Source: Cornus controversa (lineage: Eukaryota; Streptophyta; Magnoliopsida; Cornales; Cornaceae). From it: a DNA stretch of 64,000 bases. Below the pieces are notes generated by a model that was given only the letters and a program-made list of their open reading frames with translations, did no database searches and was not told where the DNA came from. Shown here one piece after another: positions 34,538 through 46,335 of the stretch (its first letter is position 1; each line of letters opens with the position of its first letter). The stretch lies in assembly GCA_026545225.1 (NCBI GenBank), contig CM048845.1, positions 88,315,033-88,379,032 of the forward strand, in the 5' to 3' direction. Position numbers and translations under genes: made by a program.

Positions 34538-35936
34538 GCTACATGTGAACAATAGTTGCTGGAGATTTCATTGCACTACCGTCTCTTTTTGTTTTTATGC
34601 GGAAAACTGTTGCTGTTAAGAAATTTTAGTCTGCTTGTTAAGTTGTCTTTATAAAAGTTTTGTCTTCATAAGTGGTGTTGTCCTCGTGTCCAGTATTCAA
34701 TTCAAGGGTAAATTTTGTTTTATCAGTGCAGCAAGTGGTGGATCAAGTTGAGCTCAGTGGACTGAGTTGGACACTAGAGAGCAATAACTGGGATAATTCA
34801 ACCAGTCAAGATAACTTTGTTTGTATGTTATGATGATTAATTCGGTGGCCCCACTATTTAATTAAAATAACATTTTAATTATTGGTTCCAACTTAAGTTA
34901 CATAATTTTTTTTAAGCAAGTGTTGCCTATTTTCGTTACACATATATAAAATTTATTGCTTTCAGGTTTCAGCTCTCACTTTCACTCAAGGGTTAGCATT
35001 GTAATTTTTTTTATTTTTTCGTTGAGGTAAATTCAATTCGAGAAAAAAAAAAAAAAGGACAATATACAAAACCTAGCCCACAGGGTCAGCAAAGAGGACC
35101 CACTTCCACTCAATAACTTGGGTTAGCATTGTAATTTTTTTTTCTTTTTCGTTGAGGTAAATTCACTTCGAGAAAAAAAAAGGACAATATACAAGACCTA
35201 GCCCACAGGGTCAGCAAAGAGGACCACCGGCCCAATTAAAAACACACCAAAAGGTCACTCGGCTTAAAAAAAACCACGGCCAGAGGCCCAACCCAACTAG
35301 TGTGTTTAGCATGTACAAAACCCCACTGTTGTAATAATCACCTATTCTTCATTGTCACAATCTTGAATCTTCATTTGTATCCTCTTAACACTACAATTAT
35401 TGCAATGTTTGGCTACATATAAATCATATTTCTCTTTCAAAACCATTGAAGAATTGATAAGACTATAAACTCAAATTATTGGTTTGTCATGCATGGAATA
35501 GTACACACATATATTGGTAAGTAGCTTGGCCTAAGTTACTTATGCTTAAGATGCAATATGGATTATATTATATTATATGCAGTATGGTTGTAAATAATAG
35601 CAGTCTCTCTATATAGATTTAACAACGTAGGAGCTGAAGAGAGTAAAAGGCCTTCTTCATAGATGTATTCTTGCTGCAAGACATCGAATATGTTGTGTGT
35701 ACGTAATGGTTGGACACATCCTTCTCATATTCATGATCGTTGCAAAATCTACATAGTTACTTAATTATGATTTATGGATGATAAATCCTAAAAATTCTTA
35801 ACACATGCATATTTACAATTTCAGAAACAAATTAATTAATTGCATATTTTATGTATTATTTCGGAACAGCCAATTTATCTTGATGTGGGTAGTCGTTGAC
35901 AGGCCAATATATATATATATATAAAAGCAAACACAC
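34538..35936. other. Downstream intergenic sequence with a 130 bp tandem duplication
   Basis: The LRR gene's 3' UTR should lie in the first few hundred bases; no canonical AATAAA is evident close by. At 34990-35119 and 35120-35233 a block starting GGGTTAGCATTGTAATTTTT is repeated, including the phrase CTAGCCCACAGGGTCAGCAA; period 130 bp. It may be the antisense 3' tail of a LINE, but I cannot prove it. The rest is AT-rich and unrecognised. Confidence 0.5.
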
Positions 35937-35945
35937 CTTATATAC

Positions 35946-36772
35946 TAAGAAGCATGGACACGGACACGGGTACGACAAGACACGGACACGGTGACACGAC
36001 AAATTTCAAAAAAATAGGACACAACACGGCTGGAATAAGACTATGAAATAATATATTAATATATATTGAACAAGTTAACCAATATCCACAATACCATAAA
36101 TCTAACAATAAAAAAATAATAAATCACACAAATACTTCAATTTATTATCAAGCAATTAATGTATTTTTAAAAAGGATGTTCATTATATTAAAACCCACTA
36201 CTATCATTGCATATTACTCATTTTTCTAATAACAAACAAATAAATTTAAATACAAAATATCAAATAAACCAACATTACTTTATGCTAAATAAAGTTCTAT
36301 TGACTTTTTTATTTTTTTGTTTCTAAATTTATTATTTAGGAATTTTATCTAACTATTTTTTATTTTTAAAATTTTTTATTTTAGAAAATACTATATTTAT
36401 ATAGAAAAGGGCATAATAGTCATATTAAATAGTATATATGTCATTATAGTTATTTCAAGGGGTCAAGATGTCAACTTTTAAAAGATGAGGGGCTGAAATG
36501 CTCAAAAAAATAGTTCAAAGGGGTCTTTTGTAACTTTGAAAAAGTTCAGGGGTTTTTTGTACTTTTAAAAATTACAAAATATACCCCGCCGTGTCCCCCG
36601 CGTGTCCTTGCCGTGTCCTCCCGTGTGTCCTTGCCTTCTCTTCGCCGTGTGTTAAAAATAAAAAATTTAAGACACTTCTAAGGAGTGTATGACACGTGTT
36701 CGAAGAGTGTTCGAGTGTCCTAGTGTCCAACACGGATACGTCACTCCTATACGAAGTGTTCATGTTTTCTAA
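35946..36772. mobile_element. Mutator-like non-autonomous element with GGACACGG-rich ends
   Basis: Flanks CTTATATAC (35937-35945) and CTTATATAT (36773-36781) agree at eight of nine bases, as for a Mutator-type 9 bp duplication. Ends are TAAGAAGCATGGACAC and, as reverse complement, TTAGAAAACATGAACAC. The subterminal regions are packed with GGACACGG words on the left and CCGTGTCC words on the right, and the centre is AT-rich. No transposase. A short relic with the same words lies at about 51755-51880. Confidence 0.7.
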
Positions 36773-36781
36773 CTTATATAT

Positions 36782-37385
36782 AAGAAAATTAATTTTATGA
36801 CATTTTATATCTGATGCAATATATAACGTCACGATTGCAAGAGCAAAACAGTTAAAGTGAAGAGCTTATAACGTCCACTTTGAGTAGTACAATTAATAAA
36901 TGTAGTCTAGTCTATTCTAGATAGACCAAAATAATGGGGTCTATATTGGCATATTCAGCACATGAGCGTCTGCCATAATTAGTACTTCAGCCTATATCTA
37001 TAAAGATGGCTGAGGACATATATGTGTGTGTGTATTTTTGTGTGTATGCGTGTGTGTGTGTGTGTGTGTGTGTGTGCAGGGAAAGAGAGAGAGAGAGAGG
37101 GATTGGTAATTTGGTACGGTAAGTCTTCATGGGAAGTATAGAAGTCCAGAATTAATGTTGATCAGGACACTGCATTAATTATTGGTCCAAACTTCTTGTA
37201 CAAATTTTAGAAATGATAAGAAAATTTATATATTTAAACTCTTTGATCTCTTCAAAAACTAAAAATAAGTAGAATATGTTCCAAAAATCAGTAATTTATA
37301 CTTGTAATATTAGTTGGAGTAGTAACAACATAATGAGAATATTGTATCAATTAATATTTTCAAATTACCTTGCTGCTAATTCACC

Positions 37386-37436
<51 letters not shown>

Positions 37437-38038
37437 GCTCCTCATTGAAATAAACTATTTAGAATATGTTCCAAAAAGATATTTTCAGAGGACTACACCA
37501 AACAAATTAAAGATTCTATAGTATGATGCAACATGAGACTTTGATTCTGACCAAGTCCTATAATTAATAACTGGAATACCGTAAAAATATCAAGTCCTAT
37601 AATTAATTAAACTAATATCCATGCATAGAAGTTATTCTTAATTCCGTGAAGTTGATTCTGAACTTGTCTGAGTTTATATGGGTCGATGGAGTTTAATTTG
37701 TTCCTTCAAAAGAATGATTGCAACAGTGTGTGTGTGTGTATATATATAGTATATAGATATATAGAACACAGACCCCAAGCAGTACTTGAGATGACTAATG
37801 GTACTAACTGAACTTCGAATAGATATAGAAATGACATAAGTTATTCAAAATAATCATGAGATACATTCAGAGAGTACAAAAGCCCGGCTAATAACATTTA
37901 TTTCCAGTCTTAGCTAGAATGCATATATATATATATAGCATCATGAGCAATCAGCCTTGGATTAGCAGACTTACTGCTCATGGTGTTATATCACTCCATG
38001 AAAGCTTCAGCAGTATTTCTGCAGCCAAACAATGCCTA
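36782..38038. other. Intergenic, downstream of the bHLH gene; microsatellites
   Basis: No gene seen. It holds a (GT)n run at about 37050-37076 followed by GAGAGA, and a (TA)n run at 37390-37432. The right end probably includes the 3' UTR of the minus-strand bHLH gene. Confidence 0.5.
37390..37432. repeat. (TA)n microsatellite
   Basis: About 21 TA units downstream of the bHLH gene. Confidence 0.9.
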
Positions 38039-38314
38039 TCAAAATCCTCCGCCGGGAGCCGGAGCCCAATAATCAGCTCCATTTTCATCACTTCCAACAG
38101 CATGAGTGCAAGATACAGGAACCAAGCACAACCCTCTACTCCTTAAGTCCTTTGTTGCATCTTGGATATCCTAATATTATTAAAACACCAACCCAAATAA
38201 AGCAACTATCCAATGCTAGTCCTATCTATACAGAACCATGGTTGGAAGGAATGACCGGAAACAAACTTAAAGTCCGTTTGGTTAAGTTTTTTTTAAAACA
38301 GTTTTCAAACTCTG

Positions 38315-38357
<43 letters not shown>

Positions 38358-39597
38358 AAAGAATTACAAAACTGTCATGAAATTAAACCTTCTTTTTATC
38401 TCAGTTTTCAAACTATACTTTTTAACTCAGTTTTCAAACTATACTTTTTTTTTCCCAACTATTTTTTCTTCGAAAACTGAACCAGGAAAGGTCATAACTT
38501 TTGCTGTATTATCTTGCAATACATAAATTAATATCACAATATTATGTGTTATTATTATGGTATTCATTATTTCGTGAATAATGAGTGGGGAGACAAATTT
38601 CATTACAGAGGTATTTTATAATAAGATTTTTATTTTATTTTTGATAAATTATAATAAGAAATAAGAAAAGTTCACCTACTTAGAAGCTGCTCTTCTTTTC
38701 AGGCAGTTATCATTCAGCAGCTAGGTGAAAAATGGAAAAGAAAAAGGAAAGTATTAATATTTATTTCCAAGTTTCAACCCTTTTTGTGTTTCGAAATTCA
38801 AACTATATAAAGAGGTCCCAAGTTGTGCTATTAAGCAACATAAACTAATATTAAAGTATATTAAAGCTGAGGACCTAATTGTTCTTTCAGTACTCAACTT
38901 TATGAATATAGAATGATAGCTTAGATGCTTTAGGAAATTATATAAAGCTCCCTCAAGTTGCTTTTGAGGAAGTGATGGATCCAATAAAGCAATCATACCT
39001 GACCAGGCTCTTCAGGAGATATACAATTTCTTTCTCCCTCAACCTAAAAAGAATTCCTCCTCATTAATCAGTTAATCTCATATAATTAGTTATATTACAT
39101 ATGTAATGCTTATATATGTGGTTGGTCTCACAAGTGTGCCTCATATTGCCTCATATATATATATATATATATATAGAGGGAGAGAGAGGATTTGTTCTTG
39201 CATTGGGAAATGGAAATGGGGACTTACATAGTGTTGGTGCCTCTTGTTTCCTGATACATTGCCCAAGTATGGGGAACTAAGTGCCTGCATTGAAGGTGGA
39301 AAAGTAGAGAATATATATATGACTTGAATAACTAAAGAATGTTTAGAAAGCATGAAAAGATGAAACTTTAACTTCATGCTCTCAATGATTTCAATCTATA
39401 GTTGCTTGCAGAGTATAGATGTAGAAGAAACATCACCTCAATTTGAACCTGAAGGAATCTGATATATTCAATTGCTTCAAATAACACAGAAGCAGTGTCA
39501 GTCTGCAAAAGAGAGCACACCAAAACACCCCCATAATCATTTTCTTTTGGTATGTTTTAATGTTAAAAGACAACCTAGTATGGGAAAATACAAGAGC

Positions 39598-39638
<41 letters not shown>

Positions 39639-41333
39639 TATCAGTATGGGTTTCGTATTAAAATAAGTGCTGTGTATTATTCTTTCTGTTCATGTTCAGT
39701 CATCAGAGTGAGACTAAGCTAGGTAGTGGAGAGATAGGTTAAGTTACCTTTCCAAATGGGGAAACAATTTGGTGGAGGGCTGTTATTCTATCACCTAGCT
39801 TCTCCTTTCTGACCTGTTTCAAAATATTTATAAACATAGTACATATAATTAACTTGTTAATAGAAATTTTCACTTCATTAGTTTCTTTCTATGCATTTGA
39901 TGAATGAATAGAGTAAAAGATCGAAGAAATGGATGATCAAGAGAGCAACATTAGTAATTTGTTTACCTTTAGAGGTGGTTGGGTTGAAGAGGATTGAACC
40001 TTGGCCTTCTTAGATACCACACCAGTGGCTGTGCTGTTACACTGGTAAAAAGAACAAAAAGAGAGAGAATTAATGACCTGATCGAAATGGAAAGAACTGA
40101 TATTAATCATATCATGCAGTTTGTATATATATCCAGTATAAGATGATTTCAGTGGAAAGAATAAATGAGTAGAGTTACAGTAAGTCCTCATAGTCATTAG
40201 ATCAATTAGATCGATAAGCAACTAGATTATTGTTGGTTGGCTAGCTTTCACATACATAATCATGAAATTTACTAGGTTTAGCTAGCTTAATGAAATAATT
40301 TTTTAGACTGTCCCTCTCACCTCAGATGAATGACTTGGATGTTGATTCCTCCAATCTGCATTGTTATTAGAGAAGTCCAAGATGTTACTGCATAAACTTG
40401 TTACACAAGGCTTAGGGGATGAAACTGGCATGACTTGTTGAGACCAATTATAAGATGATCTACTACATGCTTGAAATTCACCATCTCCATGACCGTACAG
40501 TTGGCTACTTTGGGCAACCTCTTGCTTTACATCAACAACAGGAACCCTCAAGGATGGATTCAAGATTTTGTCTTCCCAATTTTCCGAACTCTTAGACTGA
40601 AAATGACTCCGGCCGCCAAACCTATCTTCCTCACTAGCCAGTCCACCACTGAGAAAAAGAGAGTAACAATCATTGATCATAACCCCACAAATATTCCATT
40701 ACCATTAGTACTGGGATGCCTTGTTAAAATGAGCAAGAAAGGCTAATTATTGCAACACAGATAGTGAGATTAATTATTAGAACAACTTTGTGAGGTATTT
40801 AATTGTGAGTAAGGACAGATAGATAGAGAGAGAGAGAGATCAAATTTTAGGGGATAAAACATGAATATCAAATAGTGAGAATAATTATTAGAAAATTTTT
40901 GTTAGAGTTTTTCTGGGTAAGGATAGATGAGTAGAGAGAGAGAGATCAAATCTAGGGAAGAAAACCATGAATATCTAAGGCTCACTGATTTAAATTAAAG
41001 AAAATAAATAAGACAGATTGTGAGATGATGTGGAGTACGCCCAAAAACAAATGTCTGGTTTTTAGATTAAAAACCCCATGAAACCATGTGAAGCATGTTT
41101 GACAAATAGAGTAGAACAGCAGAGAGAGAGAGAGAGATTTACAGAAGTAGTTGGCTCCATGATTGTGGAAAGTCTTGGTTATCACCCAAGGAGTTCAAAG
41201 CCAGTGCAGAAGATTCAGTTACATATTGAGGAGTAAATAGGGAGGGAGGAGGGGCTGATGAGAAAGTAGAAGGCTGCTGAGTTGGTGAGTGCATGCTATT
41301 CATGCTCCACCAGTTAGGGTTTCCTGCCATCAT
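38039..41333 (-). CDS. bHLH68: bHLH transcription factor, bHLH68-like, nine exons
   Basis: Exons on the minus strand: 41333-41143, 40648-40321, 40041-39967, 39813-39748, 39502-39437, 39284-39228, 39043-38999, 38720-38680, 38170-38039, all with GT/AG borders. The N-terminus [12 protein letters not shown], the [15 protein letters not shown] and [10 protein letters not shown] motifs, and the C-terminus [14 protein letters not shown] ... [12 protein letters not shown] are hallmarks of the bHLH68/112/123 group. The HLH lies in exons 4-5 ([20 protein letters not shown] and [18 protein letters not shown]); the basic part is atypical, with no H-E-R pattern, so direct E-box binding is doubtful. It should be a nuclear regulator. 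All joins keep frame except exon 8 to exon 9, which is one base out as I read it; read on, exon 8 stops after KRRAASK (about 290 residues). Introns hold TA microsatellites and a possible MITE at 38272-38480. Confidence 0.9.
38272..38490. mobile_element. Possible Tourist-like MITE in the last bHLH intron
   Basis: It starts AAGTCCGTTTGGTTAAG, the usual start of such elements, and contains repeated CAGTTTTCAAACT words plus a (TA)n run (38317-38355). The right end CGAAAACTGAACCAGG is only a partial inverted match, so borders are uncertain. Confidence 0.35.
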
Positions 41334-42216
41334 TTGTTACACTGATTATCTCTATGCAGAGACACCTCAACTAGCTTATACCTTCAGTCTTAACAAGAAA
41401 AAGAAAAACAACTCCTTTTTCTCTCTCTTTTGCTTTTTGCTCTTCATTACTTTGTCATCTTTCCTTGTTTATGCACCAAAACGAGGCCTTGTTGAAGCTT
41501 TCAGGCTGTGTCTGCTTTCTCAGATGAGGTTGAAGAAACCCATATCACCCATATGTCTATGTCAACAAAATATTTCATAGTTGTGGGGTTGGGAAGCTTT
41601 GTATTTCTTTCCTATCTTTCCATCTTCTTTCATTTGTTTATTGTTCTTTTTATTCTTGCTTTAGCTTTATTGTAAAGTGGGGAGAAAAAGCTGGTGGGCA
41701 GTGTTTTCAGAACAAAAACAAATGGTTTGTGCATCTTCATTCCTTGATTTGGGGCAGTAACTAGGTATTGGTTTAGAGTTAGGGTTAGTTTAGGTTTGGG
41801 ATGAAATGGTGCAAACTTGAGATGGTATGCCAAATTTGTAGCAGTGACAAAATAATGATAGGGGCTGAGATGTGAAATAGATTGCTTGTTGCAATGAATT
41901 ATGAGGTTGTCACTACCCCCACCCCAGTAAAAAATGAGAGAGCGTGCACAAGTTCGATTAGTGAAGATGCTGGTCGCCAAAGGGAGCGATTGTGATGTCC
42001 CACCTCACTTGGGGGAAGAGGAGGCTATAGATGTAGGCGTGTTTTGAAAACTTTGAGCACTAAGAGTAGAGTGCAAAGTGAATAATATCTACACATGGTG
42101 GGCAGGTCATGACAAAGGTCGAGGTTCAATTCATTTCTCTCAATAGGTCCACACTAGGTAATGACCCTTCTAAATAGAATAAAATTATATATAATATAAT
42201 GTGATGAATGTCATTT
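41334..42216. other. Upstream region of the bHLH gene
   Basis: Between the bHLH start codon and the second CACTA end. No gene seen; open frames here lack family resemblance. It should include the 5' UTR and promoter of the minus-strand bHLH gene. A GGTTAGGGTTAG-like phrase (reverse of nothing notable) near 41770 is not a telomere repeat. Confidence 0.45.
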
Positions 42217-42560
42217 CACTACAAAAAATTTTTATATCACCGGCAGTTTAAACCGCCAAAAATGCCTCTAAAATTGCCGGAAAAACCTTCACCGGCGATT
42301 AAAAAATCTGTTGAAAAATGTCCTGTCGGTAGAGAATTATCGGCGGTTTTGATAAACTGCCGATAATTACCAACAGTTCTTTTGTAGTCGCCGGAATTAT
42401 ACTCGCTGTTTTTTCCGTCGGTAAATATCTTCAAAGTGCCGATAATGGTTAATTTTACCGGCGATTTTCTATAAACCGCCGATAAATCATTACTGAAAAA
42501 TGTTACTTTTACCTGCGGTTAACAAAAAACAGCCGATAAAAGTTGTTTTTTTTGAAAAAA
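42217..42560 (+). mobile_element. CACTA element left end (second family)
   Basis: CACTACAAAAAATTT at 42217 is followed by about 320 bp of subterminal units of an ACCGGCGA/ACCGCCGATAA type in both orientations. The unit sequence differs from the CACTA element at 6114, so it is another family. I found no matching right end (TTTTTTGTAGTG) further right in the window, so the element is truncated or its other end has decayed. Broken host gene fragments follow within 300-900 bp. Confidence 0.7.
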
Positions 42561-42810
42561 AAAATTTAGAATCAGGTTATGGTCTGCTTGTGTCTTACTT
42601 GGAGTTTCAAGACATCAGGTTGTTGTTTTTTTTCTTTCTCCTTTTGAACAATGATAAGAAATTCGAAAACTTCATATATAGAAGATGATAAAAATATACG
42701 AGACCAAACATCCAAGTGAAAAACTCTGATAAAAATATATATATATACATATGAAAATGTTTGTACAATCAGTAGTTGAAATTTAAAAATACATATTATA
42801 AACAAAGAAA

Positions 42811-42993
42811 TCAAAGCAAATAAGTGACATTGCAGAAATTCAACCAGCTCAAATTCAAATTAGGCTGCAAAAGTGAGCCAAGACATGTGGCTAGATGGAT
42901 CATCACCACATCCAATTTATGTTTCTCTGCAAAGTCCCAAGTAGCTTTTTCTGCTAGTGTCTTTGACATTGGTGCCATTTCTGTCAAGTTCAA
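42811..42993 (-). pseudogene. Cinnamoyl-CoA-reductase-like (SDR) gene fragment
   Basis: The minus-strand frame reads APMSKTLAEKATWDFAEKHK and LDVVMIHLATCLGSLLQPN, the part of the cinnamoyl-CoA reductase/dihydroflavonol reductase family that holds the catalytic YxxxK. The Lys is present, but the Tyr position is Ala, so even this piece could not be active. The rest of the gene is absent on both sides. Its place beside a CACTA end and another gene fragment suggests capture, which is inference. Confidence 0.75.
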
Positions 42994-43213
42994 TAGAGTA
43001 TTTTTAGAAACAAATACTACACTTTCACATTGGATAAAAATACTACAAGTTCAATAGAGTCCTAATTCGAATTCACCAAAGTCATTACTCTTCTCAAGGA
43101 AACTTCCAAAATTTTTATATCTGCAGCAAAATTATAATTTCAGCACTGTAGAATTCATTTCAAGTCATGATCTAAAGCAACCAAGAGAGAGCGAGAGAGA
43201 GAGTGTTACTCAC

Positions 43214-43405
43214 ACGATTCTTTGATTAACTAGATTGAAGATCCTTTTCTACCAATGACACAACCCATTTCTCCAGGAGGAACGTTGAGCACTGACAGGA
43301 TCTCCTCTTCTGGAGCAGTGCCTTCCACAATGAGGTTGTTTGATGACGGGTGTAGAATAGTGGATGCTTGTCGTTGCTTCTCTACACTTCGTACAAAAAT
43401 AAAAC
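43214..43405 (-). pseudogene. KH-domain RNA-binding gene fragment (one exon)
   Basis: The minus-strand exon has canonical borders (TTTTGCAG acceptor before 43405, GTGAGT donor after 43214). It encodes VEKQRQASTILHPSSNNLIV, then EEEILSVLNVPPGEMGCVIG, RKGSS: a VIGRKG-type GXXG loop of a KH domain. An in-frame stop shortly after the loop shows it is not functional. No sister exons are recognised within 1 kb. I do not know the parent gene's name. It lies 220 bp from the reductase-like fragment on the same strand. Confidence 0.65.
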
Positions 43406-43410
43406 CTGCA

Positions 43411-45107
43411 AAAACTCTACTAAAAATTGTATAGTAATAAGCAGGGTCGAATCATTCTCAAGTGAGATTTCAAATGAGCTCAAATTCACACACTAATTTA
43501 TGGAATGAAAATTATTTTTTAAAAAATATTTTTTATTTTGGAATTATAATGAATAAATAAAACTATAATAATAAAATAAATCTCAAGGGAAGGGAATCCA
43601 CCACCACGAATCTACATAAATAAATTTTTTAATATTCTTATTTAGTTTTTTATCCAATAATCAATACACTTCACCAATTCAATTAGAACTTGAAAAGATG
43701 AAGTAAAATATGGAATAAAAAAGAATGGCTTGATTGTATGGAATAAAAAAGAATGGCTTGAGAAAGACATTTCTTTACTTAATCTGATACACATTGGCTA
43801 GGTAAACAGAGGTAGGCATTTTTCGAATTACCATTATTTAGCAAATACGAAGAATCCTTCCTCTAATTTTAAAAAATAAAAATTCAGAATAGAAGAGTAG
43901 AAGAATGCTCTTGGGAAGAAAAATTAGACAAGAAAATAAAATAATTTACTTATATTTCATTATAATAGCTTCATCACTCCCTTGAGAATTATGTTTATAA
44001 GAAAAAGAAAATGAATACAAACAAATATTTACAACTACACTTTATTTTTTTCTACAATTTCTAACCCCCTTCACCATCCCCTAAGACCCCCTATTTATAG
44101 AGTTAAAGGGGAATGGTTTAGGTGGAAAAAATTTTAAATACAAAATTCAAAAACAAAAATTCAAAATACAAAATTTGAAATACAGAATTCAAAAACAAAA
44201 ATTCAAAATACAAAATTTTGAATTTAAATATCTAATATTTGATCTCCATATCTTTAATTTGAATTCTGGACTGCAGACGTGGCCGTGCAAAAAAGTATTT
44301 TGCAAAGTTTTGAACTTGAGACCTCTTGTGAAGTAGATTACACAGAATACCATCTCTCCTACAATTTTTTTGATATTTATCTTTGGCTATATATGTCCTT
44401 TTTAGGCCTTTTCCGCTACTTTTCTTCTTATTTGGAAATCAACCCCTATAAAACACAAAATGAAAAGATAAGAATATTTAAATAAAATAAAAGAGTAATT
44501 AAAGACTTATTTTGAGATATAAAATAACATGTTTTGTGCACTTATCATCTGATAGGATAAATCAAATTTTATCTTTCGATGCATGATTTCACAAAAGCCC
44601 CAGAAGCAAAATCAAGATTCAACCAAATGCTCAACTCCATCTGGAATAATATGTAGCAGTCCATTGGAATAATATGTAGCAGTCCAAATCACTAACAACA
44701 TTGATTCATGCTACACAATCACCTCATGATGATCTACTTCTCCTAGTTATTGAACTCGCCTTGTCTTCCACTAACTTTGCGAAGATATCAATACTAATAA
44801 AATCTGTTGTTCTGATCGACTGAATAACATTGTAAATCTCACAATATTGTCAATCAGATGATGAACACAACAATAAATATTCAATGTGAACTTTTATGCT
44901 TTCGATATAAAAGAAAGAAATCCAGAAAAAATCTCTGTTTGATTTTTCTCTCAAAGTCTCACAAAATACTCAATATGATCTATGGTATTCACTCTTGTAA
45001 AAAACCCTATCAAAGTAAGTATATATAATAAATAGTCCTTAAAAAATTGAGAAAAAAGTATAAAAACTCTAGAGGACATGTCTTTTGAGTTTTAGTTGAA
45101 GTTTTTT
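43411..45107. other. AT-rich repeat-like sequence, unclassified
   Basis: No gene recognised. AATACAAAATTC-type words repeat at 44130-44215. A 22 bp phrase GGAATAATATGTAGCAGTCC is doubled at 44642 and 44665. The stretch 44580-44900 faintly resembles antisense Copia-type sequence, but I cannot define an element. Confidence 0.4.
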
Positions 45108-45769
45108 TTTTCTTTTTTTGGGTAAGGTAAATATGTTATAAATGAAAATTATACAAAAGGAGAGCCCAAATATAGGGGCAACAAGAACGGCCCAAGGCCA
45201 ACAAGCCCAAAGGCAACAAAAGAAGAGAAATTCAAAACAAGACATAGCCTCAAAGAAGGCTATTACAATAGAAGTAATACAGAGTATAAGCTACTTGGGC
45301 AAGACCCATCTGGGGGGGTGGGGGTGGTGAGAAGAAACACAAAAAACTAATACTAAGGATGATCAGTCGTGAACACAGAACTAGGAAGGTTCCAAGCATC
45401 AATGATGTTTCTAGAGCTTCTACAGTCTCAAATTTTTTAAAAGAGAAGTCTACAATGTATAGTATCAAAGATCGCTCTTTTGATAACAACAACAGGGTTT
45501 CTCTAGTTGTTGAAGGTACGATCATTTCTCTTTTTCCATATAAAATATATAGAAACGTTAAGGCATAGCTTGAATATGAGAGAGATTTTTTATTTGGAGT
45601 CAGGATTCCAGAGAGTCAAAATTCATTTGATAATGTCGAGGAAATTTTGGTTGTCATGGTATACGCTGCATTGGTGCATGTTAAATTCCCAGATGGTATA
45701 CAAAAGTTTGGGAAATATTTTTTTTGCAAAATAGGGTTTGTCTCGGGTGTTGAGGCAATTTTTTGGGAA

Positions 45770-46335
45770 ACCAAACAATGTGAGACCATGGAATGGTTAG
45801 GGAGGGAAGGATCAAAGTTAGGTATGTGTGCTTGAAGTTAAAGAAACTATTAAGAGATAGAGACCACATAATCTAGTCCTTTATGCAAGGGTGGATTGCA
45901 GGCAAGTGCTTAGAGGTTCCAATGGAAGGGGCAAGGTCAAGTAGGTTTGGGTGAATCCTCCATTGACCGTGCCTTATTAATTGGGTTATTTTTGTTTGAT
46001 CTGGCCATTAAGAGTGAGTAATCAGTTGATTATCAATTCTCTCATTAAGAGGACCAAACAGTGTGAGACCATGGAATGGTTGGGGAGGGAAGGATCAAAG
46101 CTAGGTATGTGTGCTTGAAGTTAAAGAAACCATTAAGAGATAGAGACCATATAATCTAGTCCTTTATGCAAGGGTGGAATGCAGACAAGTGCTTAAAGGT
46201 TCCAATGGATGGGGCAAGGTCAAGTAGGTTTGGGTGAATCCTCCATTGACCGTGCCTTATTAATTAGATTATTTTTGTTTGATCCGCCCATTGAGAGTGA
46301 GTAATCAGTTGATTATCAATTCTCTCATTGAGAGG
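45770..46335. repeat. Exact-period tandem duplication (2 x 283 bp) in the LINE
   Basis: ACCAAACA(A/G)TGTGAGACCATGG starts copy 1 at 45770 and copy 2 at 46053; GACCAAATGG marks the end at 46336. The copies differ by scattered substitutions only (for example GGTTAGGG/GGTTGGGG, AACTATT/AACCATT) and no length change, so the duplication followed the LINE's insertion or was copied with it. Confidence 0.85.

Noticed and set aside
41755-41800. TTAGGGTTAG-like phrase as interstitial telomere
   Set aside because: Only one or two imperfect units; the plant telomere unit TTTAGGG is not repeated.
41630-41980. 116-codon minus-strand open frame upstream of the bHLH gene
   Set aside because: No recognisable domain; it falls in the promoter region and lacks splice or start context support.
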